DNA of 64,000 nucleotides from Eutypella sp. D-1 (Eukaryota; Ascomycota; Sordariomycetes; Xylariales; Diatrypaceae): positions 806,001 to 870,000 of the forward strand of contig JAJTTP010000016.1 in NCBI GenBank assembly GCA_023313575.1, read 5' to 3'. Each line of letters opens with the position of its first letter. Positions within the stretch are counted from its first letter, which is position 1. The notes beneath the pieces were generated by a model. That model was given only the letters and a program-made list of their open reading frames with translations, did not search any database and was not told where the DNA came from. Shown piece by piece: positions 36,035-47,347 of the stretch. A program made the translations under genes and the position numbers.

Positions 36035-37442
36035 CGTGACTTTGACACTTGACCCTTGACTAGACTACGATCGCTCAAAGAAATTGTAGAGTACCGCCAC
36101 GATCCAGTTCAAGACGACCGACCCTACGCGTGTGTAGAAAGACACGGTTTGCAAGAACGACCGAATGCTACAGGAGGGAGTCCGAAGGCTACAAGAAGGA
36201 ACGAGATGTGTTGGCGGTGACGGCTCATGTCAGATTTTTATCCATCCCATGCATTACTAGGAACCTCCTCCTTACCCCTCCCCCCCTGGACGACATCTTG
36301 TAGTATTCCCTGCATTCCCTGTATAATCCCCTGTTGCTACCCCAATGCCACAACCAACAAGTTGGCAACGACATAAACCATGTGCGCCACTCGCCCTCAC
36401 AACCAAGCGAGACCCCGAATTCAGCCAGTCAATCATACCTTCAACCCCCTGGGGAAAGGAAAGGCGGCCCCCAGGAAAGGCCACCGCGTGGGTTAGTTAG
36501 CACGCCTATAGCATGCCTAGTTAGTTCGAAGCTTGACTCTAATCGAGACCAGCCCCGATGGAACACTCCGCTTTCCTGGGGCCGGCGTTGGGGTAATCTG
36601 GGGTTTTCCCCCCAAATCTGGAGAAGGCCCGACAAACCGACTCCAGCCATGGCTCGTTAGTATAATCAGCCATGGCCAGCGTAGCGCGACTAGTAATCAG
36701 CGAACGCTGACCGACTTGGACCGACTGAAGCCCCCTGGCCCTCCGCTTCTCCGACTTTGCCACATTCAAGGTTGTTGATCCCTCGGAGGCAGCTGAACCG
36801 AGAGCACGCATCTGTAGCGTAGCTATACCGAAGACCAGGACTAATTGTCTGCCAAATTTCTCCGTGGGAGTCTCCCATCCTACCCATCTCGGTCATGCTT
36901 TACAGCGTGTTCGGTCTAGAATTGCAGGCCAAGCGAGCGCAGCAAGGCCCGATCTTCCTAGCCTCGTTCCAACTAAGCGTGCGAATTGCGCGTCAGCGAG
37001 CCACGTCTATGAGACAGTAGCCAAGCGCGTTAGCCTCTACGCAATGATAGCCCGTATACTCGGGGCATCATCCCCTCACCAAACGTGCTAAAAAAATTAA
37101 TTAAAAAATGAGGCTCTGGTCGGTAAAGCCCACCGGGTCCTAGGTATGGCCCGCCCCTCGTCTTCGGGCTGCGTGCCGAACTACACTGCGAACCCGGAAT
37201 GTCCCCGCGTCTGTCTCCATATTATTTTGTTCATATGTACTCACAGAGGAAGGTCTCGTGCGGAGTCGCTGAACGTCTTCTCCGCAGCAGCACTATCTAT
37301 CTGACGGATTCGATTCTTTGAAGGTTCCTGACCAAGCAGACGCGCCACCTCGACATCTCATCTTACCGCGAGCCGACCCTCGCTCCTATCGTGGCTCTCA
37401 CCCCCATTTCACTCTCGTTTTCAACCGTTTCTCTCAGACAAC
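36035..37442. promoter_or_regulatory. Divergent promoter region between MFS permease and GH105
   Basis: This is 1.4 kb without a supported gene, flanked by two divergent starts. Short inverted segments near 36470-36620 (GGAAAGG/CCTTTCC, CCCCAG/CTGGGG) are visible. It could carry shared control elements, but none is identified. Confidence 0.4.
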
Positions 37443-38561
37443 ATGCCGGCAGAGGTCCACGGCATCAAGTCTGGCGATATCCACGCCAAGATCCAATTGT
37501 TGATCGATGGCCTGGTCAACATCAAGGATCACTCTGGCGAATTCCTCATGACCCTGGAGGATGGGCGCGTCATTGACACGAAGGGATGGAACGACTGGGA
37601 GTGGACCCACGGGATAGGCCTCAACGGAATATGGGCCTACTACTCTATGACTGGCGACGAGAAGTACCTCAAGATAATCGAGGACTGGTTCGCCAATCGG
37701 TTTGCCGCCGGTGGCACGACCAAGAACATCAATACCATGGCGGTATTCCTCACGCTGGCCTACGTCTACGAGAAAACCGGCAACCCGACCTACCTGCCAT
37801 GGCTTGACAGCTGGGCCGAGTGGGCGTACCACGATCTCGAGCGGACTAAGTATGGCGGCATGCAGCACATCACGTACCTCGAGGTGAATGACCAGCAGCT
37901 GTGGGACGACACCCTCATGATGACCGTCGTGCCTCTGGCTAAGATCGGCAAGCTGCTGAACCGACCGCATTACATAGAGGAGTCTAAGCGACAATTCCTC
38001 CTTCACATCAAGTACCTCTTCGATACGAAATCGGGCCTCTTCTTCCACGGCTGGACATTCCACGACGGCGGACACAACTTCGCCAATGCTCTCTGGGCGC
38101 GCGGCAACGCCTGGCTCACGATCGTCATCCCCGAGTACCTCGAGCTTCTTGAGCTGCCCGCGAACGACCCCATACGAACACACCTTCTAGACACCCTCAA
38201 CGCGCAGGTCGAGGCATTAAAACCACTACAGGCGCCGTCGGGGTTGTGGCGCACACTCCTCGACCACCCAGAAGAAGAGGGCTCGTATGTGGAAGCAAGC
38301 GCCACGGCCGGGTTCGCCTTTGGCATACTTAAGGCTCAGCGAAAGAAGTACATCGGCAAGGAATACCAGGACGTCGCTCTTAAAGCGATACGCGCCGTCT
38401 TAGACAACATCGACACGAACGGCGAGCTGCTCAACACGTCGTTCGGCACGGGCATGGGACGGGATCTGCAGCACTATAAAGACATTCCGGTCACCAGCAT
38501 GCCCTATGGACAGGCCATGGCGATCATGGCACTAGTCGAGTTCTTGAGGGTATTCATATAA
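37443..38561 (+). CDS. GH105 unsaturated rhamnogalacturonyl hydrolase
   Basis: An intronless frame of 372 residues, the normal length for GH105 enzymes of the YteR type. It is an alpha/alpha-barrel family protein with GWNDWEWTHGIGLNGIW near the N-terminus, the catalytic region LWDDTLMM (D155-D156), HNFANALWARGNAWL, and a C-terminal PVTSMPYGQAMAIM segment. The family removes the unsaturated uronic acid from rhamnogalacturonan or ulvan-type disaccharides left by lyases. No signal peptide is present, so it would act inside the cell on imported oligomers, which fits a neighbouring permease. The lack of introns in an intron-rich setting and its similarity in layout to bacterial enzymes are notable but do not prove transfer. 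Confidence 0.92.
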   Translation: MPAEVHGIKSGDIHAKIQLLIDGLVNIKDHSGEFLMTLEDGRVIDTKGWNDWEWTHGIGLNGIWAYYSMTGDEKYLKIIEDWFANRFAAGGTTKNINTMAVFLTLAYVYEKTGNPTYLPWLDSWAEWAYHDLERTKYGGMQHITYLEVNDQQLWDDTLMMTVVPLAKIGKLLNRPHYIEESKRQFLLHIKYLFDTKSGLFFHGWTFHDGGHNFANALWARGNAWLTIVIPEYLELLELPANDPIRTHLLDTLNAQVEALKPLQAPSGLWRTLLDHPEEEGSYVEASATAGFAFGILKAQRKKYIGKEYQDVALKAIRAVLDNIDTNGELLNTSFGTGMGRDLQHYKDIPVTSMPYGQAMAIMALVEFLRVFI

Positions 38562-39138
38562 CGATAGTAAATCAAACCCTATATAGACGTGACGTCGGGA
38601 CTTTACATAGTAGTCCTTAAGGCCAATATGATGTGCGATAACGATAAGCGATAATGCGAGTGGCGTAGTTCGCCTTGTACTATCTGTACTGATTATTACA
38701 ATTGGGAGCTCGTCTATGAATGGCGAGCTCGTCTGTGCCGTGCCCTGGCACACATGAGCTGACCACTGAGCGTTCTTGCAAGCCCAGCTGTCTGAGCTCT
38801 AAAGTGGTCGCTCGGAGCGGGGATGAGCGAGACGCTATCTAGCGCCGTCGAATACATTTACGTAGGCTCTACAATCCTAGTATTACTCTAGTGAGGCTTT
38901 CTGTCTGTTGAACGTGTTCTATACCAGTACTGTTAGCGAATCACCACAACTGAATAGTCATAGCCGTCTCACCTTCTCTCTTCATAAGTAGTGCATAGTG
39001 GGTCGCTGGGATGCGACTCGGCCCAGGTGGGATGAGGACAAGACCGTCAAGCAGAGGCATTACTCGAGGCTCAACCTAATCTTGACGAGGCCTTCTCGCG
39101 GTCGTAAAAACACTGAAGACGTGTCAGTCGGGTTCCTA
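38562..39138. other. Convergent intergenic spacer
   Basis: 3' flanks of the GH105 gene and the methyltransferase gene. A GAGCTCGTCT/GCGAGCTCGTC direct repeat lies near 38707-38732. No gene is seen. Confidence 0.4.
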
Positions 39139-40314
39139 CTAAGTATGTCGGGGACGCTCATACGCTTGGACGTAAGTCTTGATGTTCGGATCGGCAATGT
39201 CACGGGCTACCCGTGCAATCTCCGCATCCGTCTCGGATCGGTGTTGCCCCGTGGCGGATATCTCGGGTGCATGATGATCTGTTCAGGTGGGTGAGCTAGG
39301 TCATTCTCTAGCTCCGATAGAATATTCAAGTAAGGTAAACTCACGAAACCAAGGGAGCACCATGGCCGTTGTAAGCTTCTCTCGGGCCCTCAACTTCTTG
39401 TCCTTGGGCCAGGCGCCGAGAGGGAGTATCTCCGTTCGTTGGGCGACCTTCTCGAATCCTTCGTCATGAAGCCACCCGGGTATCTGCGATGCAGTATCAA
39501 ATATCGTCCCCTCTTTACTGGCCATTTCTTGAAATAACCTGGAGAGGTGGGGGGTCACCTCGTCTTCCCCAAACTTGCCGTCGAAGTCGAGTACCCGCCC
39601 CCTCACGTCTGTCACCTCCAGTAAGCCTCCCGGCCTCAGTTTATCGAATGCTTTTGCTAGTAGAGCTGGCCAGTTTCGGATCATCCCGGCCAGGGACCGG
39701 ACGTGGATGAAGTCCACGGAGGTTGGTACTATAGTCCACGGTTCCTCGACATCGGCGACCTCGAACCGAACATTTTGCGGGACTAGCTTGGATTGGATGG
39801 GCGCTATATCGATCCCTAGAATTTTGGCCCCGGGATACCTCGCTGCCATCTCGACAACCCAGCGCCCGGTACCCGTGCCGATATCTACGATGAGCTTCGC
39901 ATCGTGCGGGACTTTGGTCTGCAGCGAATCAGCAAAATACTATGCAGAAGCAACACTCCTGCGCGTTGAATAGAAACTGGCTGTCGACTTACCGCAGTCA
40001 ACTCCCCGTCGAGGCACAACCGTAAAAGCCGATGTAACGAGTCTAACCGACGCTGCTCCGTCTCATCGAACGACAGGAATATATTTCCAGCAGCGTAATA
40101 GCGATGACCATACGCCAGGGCAAAGTTGCTGGCGGTGGATTCCTGGTCTATCGAGATTTCGGACTCGGTCTCCGCGGAAGTACCAGCTGCCGCGGATTTT
40201 CCCTGGAATTTTGGTCAGATGACTCCCGGATGGAAAGGCCACCCGAATGGAAAGGGCGCCTGGATGGAAAGAGGAACGTACCTCCGGTTGATTCTCCTGG
40301 TCGGCAAGACTCAT
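39139..40314 (-). CDS. SAM-dependent methyltransferase, LaeA-like class I
   Basis: Four exons (40314-40282, 40202-39993, 39939-39345, 39278-39139) give 325 residues; the first encodes only 11. Motif I is VDIGTGTGRWVVEMA (residues 99-113), followed by ILGIDIAP with the acidic residue that holds the SAM ribose, and then a PGGLLEV motif. The N-terminal region reads AAGNIFLSFDETEQRRLD, the usual entry into the fungal LaeA-like/TAM methyltransferases. The last exon was placed by finding the expected ETDAEIARVARDIAD-type tail in a different frame, reached by a 66-base consensus intron. The substrate is unknown; relatives include regulators of secondary metabolism and small-molecule methyltransferases. 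Confidence 0.85.
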
Positions 40315-43300
40315 CGTCACCAAGGTGCATGCGTACTCCGGTCGGCTACCCGGGGATGATGATGTCGTAGACGGAAAGCCGAAATGCAGCCCGGTGGTGC
40401 GGGCGTTAGGGAATAAGAAGGATGGCGCGGCGGCGCAGTATCTGATCCGACGTCGGTCTCCTGGTCCGATGTCGATATGTCGATGCCATGAGAGAACATT
40501 CCCTATCCCCTTGGGTTGGATGTGGATGGTGTGAGCGGGCACCGGGAACGGGCGTCGTCTGAGGTTTGATCACTCGGCACGACAGAAATCTGCAATGCAA
40601 CGGCGCGAAATTGCAGGATCGGGAGTGCCTATAGAGTGCCCCTCAGCGGATCTCCTGGCAGAACAACACCCTTACATACTCCGATCTAACACGGCGTAGT
40701 GGCCCTAAGCTGTTCGGACGTCATATACGTATGTTGCATGCGTCCGGAGAGAGATGCAACGGGCCACGAGAGTGCCCGGGAGTGGAATCGCGCCATTGCT
40801 ATGCACCTCGGTTCCCATCACATATCGGCCGTGCCGTACACATCATGGCGCAGATGATGCGCTGCGAACGGGGATCCAAACATGCAGATAAGGTGGGCCA
40901 CACGGGCAATAACAGCGTCGCAATTCCCTAGCGGCCATGCCTTAGAAACGGCTGTGGTTAGCGAGCGCCCAGGCGCCTGTAAAGGCAGTAAGAAAAAGGC
41001 GCCCATCTTGGCCGCACTGCGGGATCGACGGGAAGTGGGTGCAGAAGCAGGGGACTTAGTACCCTACTGGTCAGACTGTAAGTCATGGCGACCCTGCTTG
41101 CCTGCCTTGAAATGCCGTGCAGCGTACACCCAATGCATTCACAGGAAATCAGTGTGAGATTACTGGGCAGGTAATGATTCGGACGTCCATCACCAGGTGG
41201 ATCGCATACTCTAAAATCTCGGATGCCGCAGTATGCGCTTTACAGTTCTCTTCATCTCTCTACTCTTCATCGCTCTACCGTTCTCTCTATTGCCCTTTGC
41301 TCTACCGTTCTCTCTATTGCCCTTTGCTCTACCGTTCTCTCTATTGCCCTTTGCTCTACCGTTCCTTTGATTGCCCATCACTAACTTAACCTAAGTAGTT
41401 AGATTACAGGTTTCAAGGCCAGCTAGGATGCTAGGGATATCGGATTGTCCCTCCCGGCTACAGCCGTTGGCCATCAGCCCATCTCTGCAAAGCCCTCCTA
41501 GTCCTCGACCTCACCGTTGAAATTCGTTTTACTAGTGGATGGATCAGCGGGGAACTCATGTTCTAGGTGATCCACCGCCGGCGGATAATCACAACATTAC
41601 GGAAAAGGGCGTGGGCCATTTCGACAATCAATGCGAGCGTGATCCTGAGGCGTGAGCTGCTGGTCAATATATACGGGGAATTACTCTACTGTATCTCGAT
41701 ATTAGGATCGGTTTAAAGTGACGCAACAGAACGTACCCGTATCAGTCTCAACTTGTCAACTCACCAACGTTCCGGTCCGGCTGCTTCGTGCTTCGTAGTA
41801 TCAGTCTAGAAGATTTTAATCCTTGGAAGTTGTTACATAGAGCCCACGCAACCCTTACTAGCGCAACGGTCTGCCCCGCGCTTATAATTTCGAGGGCTGA
41901 CTGAGACACCGACGCATCCATGGATGGATTCTGTTTAGTGGGAGGGGTTGTTGTAACCTGCCGAGCATGCAAAAGAAGCCCCGAATCGTTCTTCATCGGG
42001 AGAACCCGCGGTTGCGCGAAATCCAGTCTTAGTTGGGTCCCGTGTTAATTCGGCAGTCTATCCTCATATGTTCACATCCGAACGGCCCGACAGTCCCATG
42101 ATATGCATTCGAAGCTAGGCAGATGCTTTCCCTTATGTAAGTACAGCCATAGGTTCTTCGTTCGAGGTAGCGGTTAGAAGTCGTCGGTTTTGGCAAGCTG
42201 CGATAATAGGTTCTGGCGCATGTTTTGGTGCGTAAGGTACAGCTCCTGTAGCTAGCCGCTAAAGCCCTAAGCAAAATCTGCTAGTGGCGTATGCACATAC
42301 CTACCTACCTACCTAGGTAAGTACTTATAGGTATTTAGATAGGAGCAACGCGTTGCACTTCACGATACCTGCCAAACACCGAAGACGGTTAGATCTTCAT
42401 TTGTAGGTTACATTCACCTGCCCATGGATGCAGTTTGGAATGTTAGTGATAGCCGCACGAAGCCCTTGTTGCAGAATTGTCTACCACGTGCTGGAGAGTG
42501 AGCATGGGTAGGGGGCAAGGGAGGTGGCGTTGATCTGCATAGTAGCATCAACGACAGGCACCCCGGCCGCTGTACGGGCCGTAGACAAAGGCTTACGAGA
42601 TATGAAGCCGCAATACTCCTCCCGCACGTATGTCGGTCGACAAGCACCTGGGCTGAGAGCTTGGAGTGTAGACTCGTGGATAATATATAATATCGATATT
42701 TTTCTGACAGTGGGACATAGGGGCTTTAAATGAAGTACGTCTTGTAACCTGGCAGCTGCCTGGTAAGAAAGGTGTCAGCCGGGGTGTCTACCGGGATGCG
42801 CCCTCACGAGCCGCGTTCACTTCCCCGCATCACGACAAGACAGCGAGTCTTGTCGTTACGTCAGTACCGATGAGATCGACCTATCCGGGAATGCATGGAA
42901 GACTTCTCCGTCTGTCCGTGCTTCTATGTATCACTAACATACATAGGATACCCTCCTCATACTTCCTAGGGATACGAAGCATGAATCGTGCCCCACTGAC
43001 ACCCGAGAGGCTTCTGCGGCCCGACCCTAGATGCCTATGGGCTTTTCGACATTCTCATTATGTACTAGTTAGGCTGCCCTGATCCACCGAGCCCTCGATA
43101 CACGTGCTGAATATTTTCTGCAGTTAGCATCTCGACTAGATGTGCGTACGGTCTGCCTCGACCCGATCCTATCCTTGGTCGCGGGCCGAGGATATAGCGT
43201 GGGTAAGCGAGTCTCGGCCGAGTGTGTAATCCGAGCAGGGAGTCCGTCTAGTAGCCATTATTAATACACCATCCAGGCTTTCTTCTACTTGTAGTTAATG

Positions 43301-44045
43301 GTGGGATGGAGATGGGGAGAGGTGTAGATTGTCTGTGCAAGCTTCGGTGAATCGGCTTGTGGCTTGTGTTCGTGATACCACTGTCCTACACAAGTTGAAC
43401 GTTGTCCGCTTGAGCAGCTGACCACTTCCCCGTGACAGTGTTCAAGTGGCTGCTCTGACGGCCACAGATAGATCAATGTTCAGTCCCACGTAGAAACCTA
43501 GAAGTGGGTTCGACCAAGGTGATGGTCATAGCATACACTACTATCACACACCGTATGTCCTAAGCTCCTTTGTTAAAAAGCTAGAGCCAGTTGGTATCTT
43601 CGAAAGCAAGCCCGAGCTTCGTCGTCTCCGTAATATAGTTCCAGTCTTTTAGCGTATCCGCCTCCGCCTCCGAGGTTCCGTCATCCGCCTTCCGTCATCC
43701 GCTTCCGTTCCCGCTGCCGAGCATCCCGACGTACATCCTTACTGACATCACGACAACCGTGTCTAAGCGACTGATGTGCTCGTAGATACTCATCATGGGA
43801 CATAGCTCCAACGGAAACCAGCTGGGGATCCGGGCAAAATGGCGGTGGGCCCGAGTGTCATCGAGATTCCGAGGATCCCCTATACATGCTACATCATTTA
43901 TAATCGTCACAAGGCCCTTAGTCGCTGTGACGTTTCAAAGTATTCCATTATATTGCCCGGTCTTGACAGGCTGTATACATCACTATATCTCACCTTACGA
44001 TATACATCACTGTAGCCCACCTTACGAAAATCTAGACTGATTACC
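40315..44045. other. Gene-poor stretch, 3.7 kb
   Basis: No supported gene on either strand. It contains a 27-bp minisatellite (separate entry), a CCTACCTACCTAGG motif near 42299-42317, and the promoter of the IDO gene at the right end, where two ATATACATCAC-type direct repeats occur at about 43974-44012. Confidence 0.45.
41266..41378. repeat. 27-bp minisatellite, three full copies plus partial flanks
   Basis: Units start at 41281, 41308 and 41335 and are identical across the 27 bases. Each begins TTCTCTCTATTGCCC and ends CTACCG. Degraded partial units flank them on both sides. The period is a multiple of three, so a frame stays open across it (nine-residue repeats), but I see no other evidence of coding. 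Confidence 0.9.
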
Positions 44046-45373
44046 ATGCCTCCATACGCCCGGCGACAGCCCAAGCTAACGGAAGTCCAAACCATCCTTC
44101 GAAAATATGATATCTCCAAGAAAGGCTTCCTCCCCGCGAGGACTCCGTTAGACCGTCTCCCCGACCCCCTATATCGCCCCTGGGAAGATATCCTGTCACA
44201 ACTCCCCGACTTGCTAGAGAGAGGAGAACTGCACCGCTCGGTTGAAAAGCTCGAGATCCTATCGACGCAAGGACTACGTACAGACGACCAGTGGAGACGG
44301 GCATATGTGGTGCTGTCCTTTCTAGCACATGCCTATATATGGGGAGGTGACAAGGCATCAGAAGTGAGAACCCATAAGATAGGCGACCCATGCAGTAATT
44401 CTAACCGTTCTAGATCCTCCCGCCACCAATAACGGTGCCGTATCTCCAAGTTTCGCACCACCTGGATCTGCCACCAGTCGCAACCTACGCGGCGTTGAAC
44501 CTGTGGAACTTCACGACATCCAGCGATGACTTCGCCGACCTGGACAGCCTACGGGCCCTGCATACCTTCAGCGGCACCGAAGACGAGTCCTGGTTCTTCT
44601 GCCTCTCGGTAGCGATGGAGTGTCAGGGAGCGAGAATTATCCCCGTCATGCTCGCCGCCATAGAAGCCATACAATACCACGATTACCAGACCATCACCGA
44701 CAGTCTAGAAGAGATGCGGGCGTGTATAGTAGACCTGGGCCAGACGCTGGAGCGCATGCACGAACGCTGCGATCCCATGACGTTCTACGATCGCATCCGT
44801 CCGTTCCTGGCGGGGAGCAAGAATGCCGCACAGATGGGTCTCCCGAATGGGGTGTTCTACGATGAAGGAAGCGGGAAGGGCAGCTGGAGACAGCTCAGAG
44901 GCGGGAGCAATGGCCAGAGTTCCTTGATCCAATTCCTCGACGTCGTCCTAGGTGTTGAACACACCTCGTCCGACGACACGCAGAAAAAAGCCCCGAGTTT
45001 TCACGAAGAGGTCCGCGCCTACATGCCGGAACCGCACCGGGAATTCCTCCGCCACGTAGCGCGGATGGACAGCCTCAGGGACTTTGCCTTGCGTCCCGCC
45101 ACGTCCGAGGAAGAGCTGCGGATGCAACGGTCATTCCAGGAGGCCACTGCGGCCCTGGCGGAGTTTCGGGGGAAACATATGCGTATCGTGACGAGGTATA
45201 TTATAGTGCCGTCGCGGATACGGCGTGGGGCGAATACCAACGACGCGGTGGAGCGAAACGGCACGACGAAGGAAAATGGCGTGATCACTGGGACGGGAGG
45301 GACAGACTTGATACCGTTTCTGAAGCAGACACGAGAAGAGACGCTGGTGGCTGGCAGGATCAGTGCTTCGTGA
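44046..45373 (+). CDS. Indoleamine 2,3-dioxygenase (tryptophan to N-formylkynurenine)
   Basis: Two exons (44046-44363, 44414-45373) give 425 residues. IDO landmarks are clear: the GGSNGQSSLIQFLD segment near residue 290, the small-domain start RYDISKKGFLP, and KHMRIVTRYI with H361 as the likely proximal haem ligand. The enzyme is a cytosolic haem dioxygenase that opens the indole ring and starts the kynurenine route to NAD. Fungi often keep several IDO paralogues, and only some serve NAD synthesis. It is convergent, 184 bases away, with quinolinate phosphoribosyltransferase, which ends the same route and favours the NAD role for this copy. Confidence 0.93.
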
Positions 45374-45557
45374 ATAGTTGTCTAGATACATATGTCCTTA
45401 AGTAACAATTGAGTTATGGCTCACGAATACATATTGATGTAACATTACTATGGAAGCACGGAAGGGCGTGAAGCTAGATAGAAGACTGTATGTGGATAAT
45501 TAACGCTGAGTGAGGCAAACACTAAGAACAGTAGGCAACGAACACTTCGTCTATGAG

Positions 45558-46533
45558 CTACGTCGCCTGCCCCTGTTCAATCTTGAGTGAGAAGTCGACA
45601 TGCGGAGTCCCTTGGTGGATCGAGCTGGTCGATATAATATCGATATCTGGGTTGGCGTCAGCAAATATGATTCACGGAAAGACTCTTGAGCCAGTGTGAC
45701 CTACCATTGTTGGCGTAATCGAAGACGTTGTCCTCTCGCAGGCCGCCGCTGACCTCGATGAGGAAGTTGTGCTTTCCCGCCCACCTCTCCCGCAGGCTCT
45801 TGGCGGCGATCTTAACGCCCTCGCCTGTGAAGTTGTCCAACATGACGACATCGGCCCCCGCGGCAATCGCCTCGTCGGCCTCTGCTTCACTCTGCACCTC
45901 CACCTCCACCTTGAGGGCGAACCCGCCGACCATCTTGGCAGTCTTGACGGCCTCCGTGATGCTCCCGCGGCTCCAGATGTGGTTGTCCTTCAGCATGATC
46001 ATGCTACTCAGGTCCATACGGTGCGTGTCCGCGCCACCCACCAACATGCCATACTTCTCGACGATACGAAACCCCGGGGTGGTCTTCCGCGTGCCGGCAA
46101 GAATGCCCTCGTAGCCCGCGCTCCGCAGACTCAACAGCAAGTTCCGGCTGACGGTCGCGATCCCCGAGCATCGCGCGAGCAGGTTCAGTCCTACCCTCTC
46201 GGCCAACAGAAGACCACGCGCCGGGCCCGTCACCGTCGCCACTTTCGTCTTGCCGGAGCCGTCTTTGGGCCGGTTGATGTAGCTCCCCTCCACGGCATGC
46301 CACTCGACGGTACACCCGCATTGCTTGAAGACCTCATCGAAGAACGGAATGCCCGCTATGATTCCTGCGCTCTTTCCCCATAACGTGGCGGTCCGAGCGG
46401 GCTCGCCTACCACGAATCCCGCATAGTCGTAGGACGGCGTGTCCTCGGCGAGCCAGGCGGAAACCTGGTTCTTCCAGCTAGGCGGTAGCAGATGCTCCAG
46501 AGAGCCGTGGTGAATCGGCTGGTCGTTATGCAT
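45558..46533 (-). CDS. Nicotinate-nucleotide pyrophosphorylase (quinolinate phosphoribosyltransferase)
   Basis: Two exons (46533-45705, 45646-45558) give 305 residues, close to the usual QPRT length. Family signatures include ARTATLWGKSAG, NLLARCSGIAT, AGTRKTTPGFR (substrate-binding basic residues), HRMDLSSMIMLKDNH and EVEVQSEAEADEA, with the last strand completed by the second exon (IISTSSIHQGTPHVDFSLKI). It converts quinolinate and PRPP to nicotinate mononucleotide, the entry to NAD from tryptophan. The second exon was placed by its GTAGGT donor and CCCAG acceptor. It is divergent from a Zn2Cys6 regulator 0.8 kb away and convergent with IDO. Confidence 0.94.
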
Positions 46534-47347
46534 TGAGGTGAGAGTAGACTATTGCGATGTAAAGGTGTCGAGATGTCGTCGGGGATGAACACGTCGAGGT
46601 GGATCGGAATGCCGAGAATAGCTCTTTGGGGATTCGTGACCGGGTCCGTGATCAGATCAAGCCGGAGTCTAGAGTGTATTGTGTGTATCGTGTGTGAGGA
46701 ATAAAATTTAGGAGAGGGTAAAGTAACCGGGAAGGAGACTCAAAGAAGTAAGTATACTTGGGTAGCTGTTGCTTCCCTGAGTGCCGATTACGCGCCGATT
46801 ACAGTACTACTACGTTACCGACTTAGGTACCTGTGAGCTATGCAAATAGAGGGGCAGAGGGGTGGAGGGGCACTGAAGCTTATCCCGGCGTATTCCGCAC
46901 GCTACCAAGGTGGGTATCAGTCGGTCAGTATACGCTGCCATGTACCTACAACCCGCGTCTGTGCGGAAGTACGACGGAATTTCGGATGCCCCTGGATTGA
47001 ATAACTTTGCTGATGCTCTCACAGAGGTCCAGACATACCTACCTAGGTAAGTATTGACCCAAATTCTTAGCGCTTCCGAAGTTCCGAAGTTCCGCAGGTC
47101 TAGCGTCTGGCAGAGTGGATAGGGGTCGAGTGGATACCGTCTACACCGTGTTTATCCGAACTATTAGTACATACGGACCTCGGGAGATATCTGCGAGTTG
47201 CTCGGTGAGCAGGCGAAGAGACTCATGGACGTAGTCAATGAATGAGTACTAGGGATACATAACTTCTCAGATACCCGAATTTGAACTCTAGATCGTATTG
47301 GAGGGACATAAAGGAGGCATAAAGGAGGCGCTCAAGCCACAGATAAG
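46534..47347. promoter_or_regulatory. Divergent promoter region between QPRT and Zn2Cys6 regulator
   Basis: 814 bases with divergent starts on either side. A direct repeat GAAGTTCC-GAAGTTCC lies at about 47078-47094 and CATAAAGGAGGCATAAAGGAGG at about 47308-47331, just before the regulator ATG. Whether the regulator acts here is unknown. Confidence 0.4.

Noticed and set aside
41117..41389. Open frame with nine-residue repeats
   Set aside because: The repeats are only the 27-bp minisatellite read as protein; nothing outside it looks coding.
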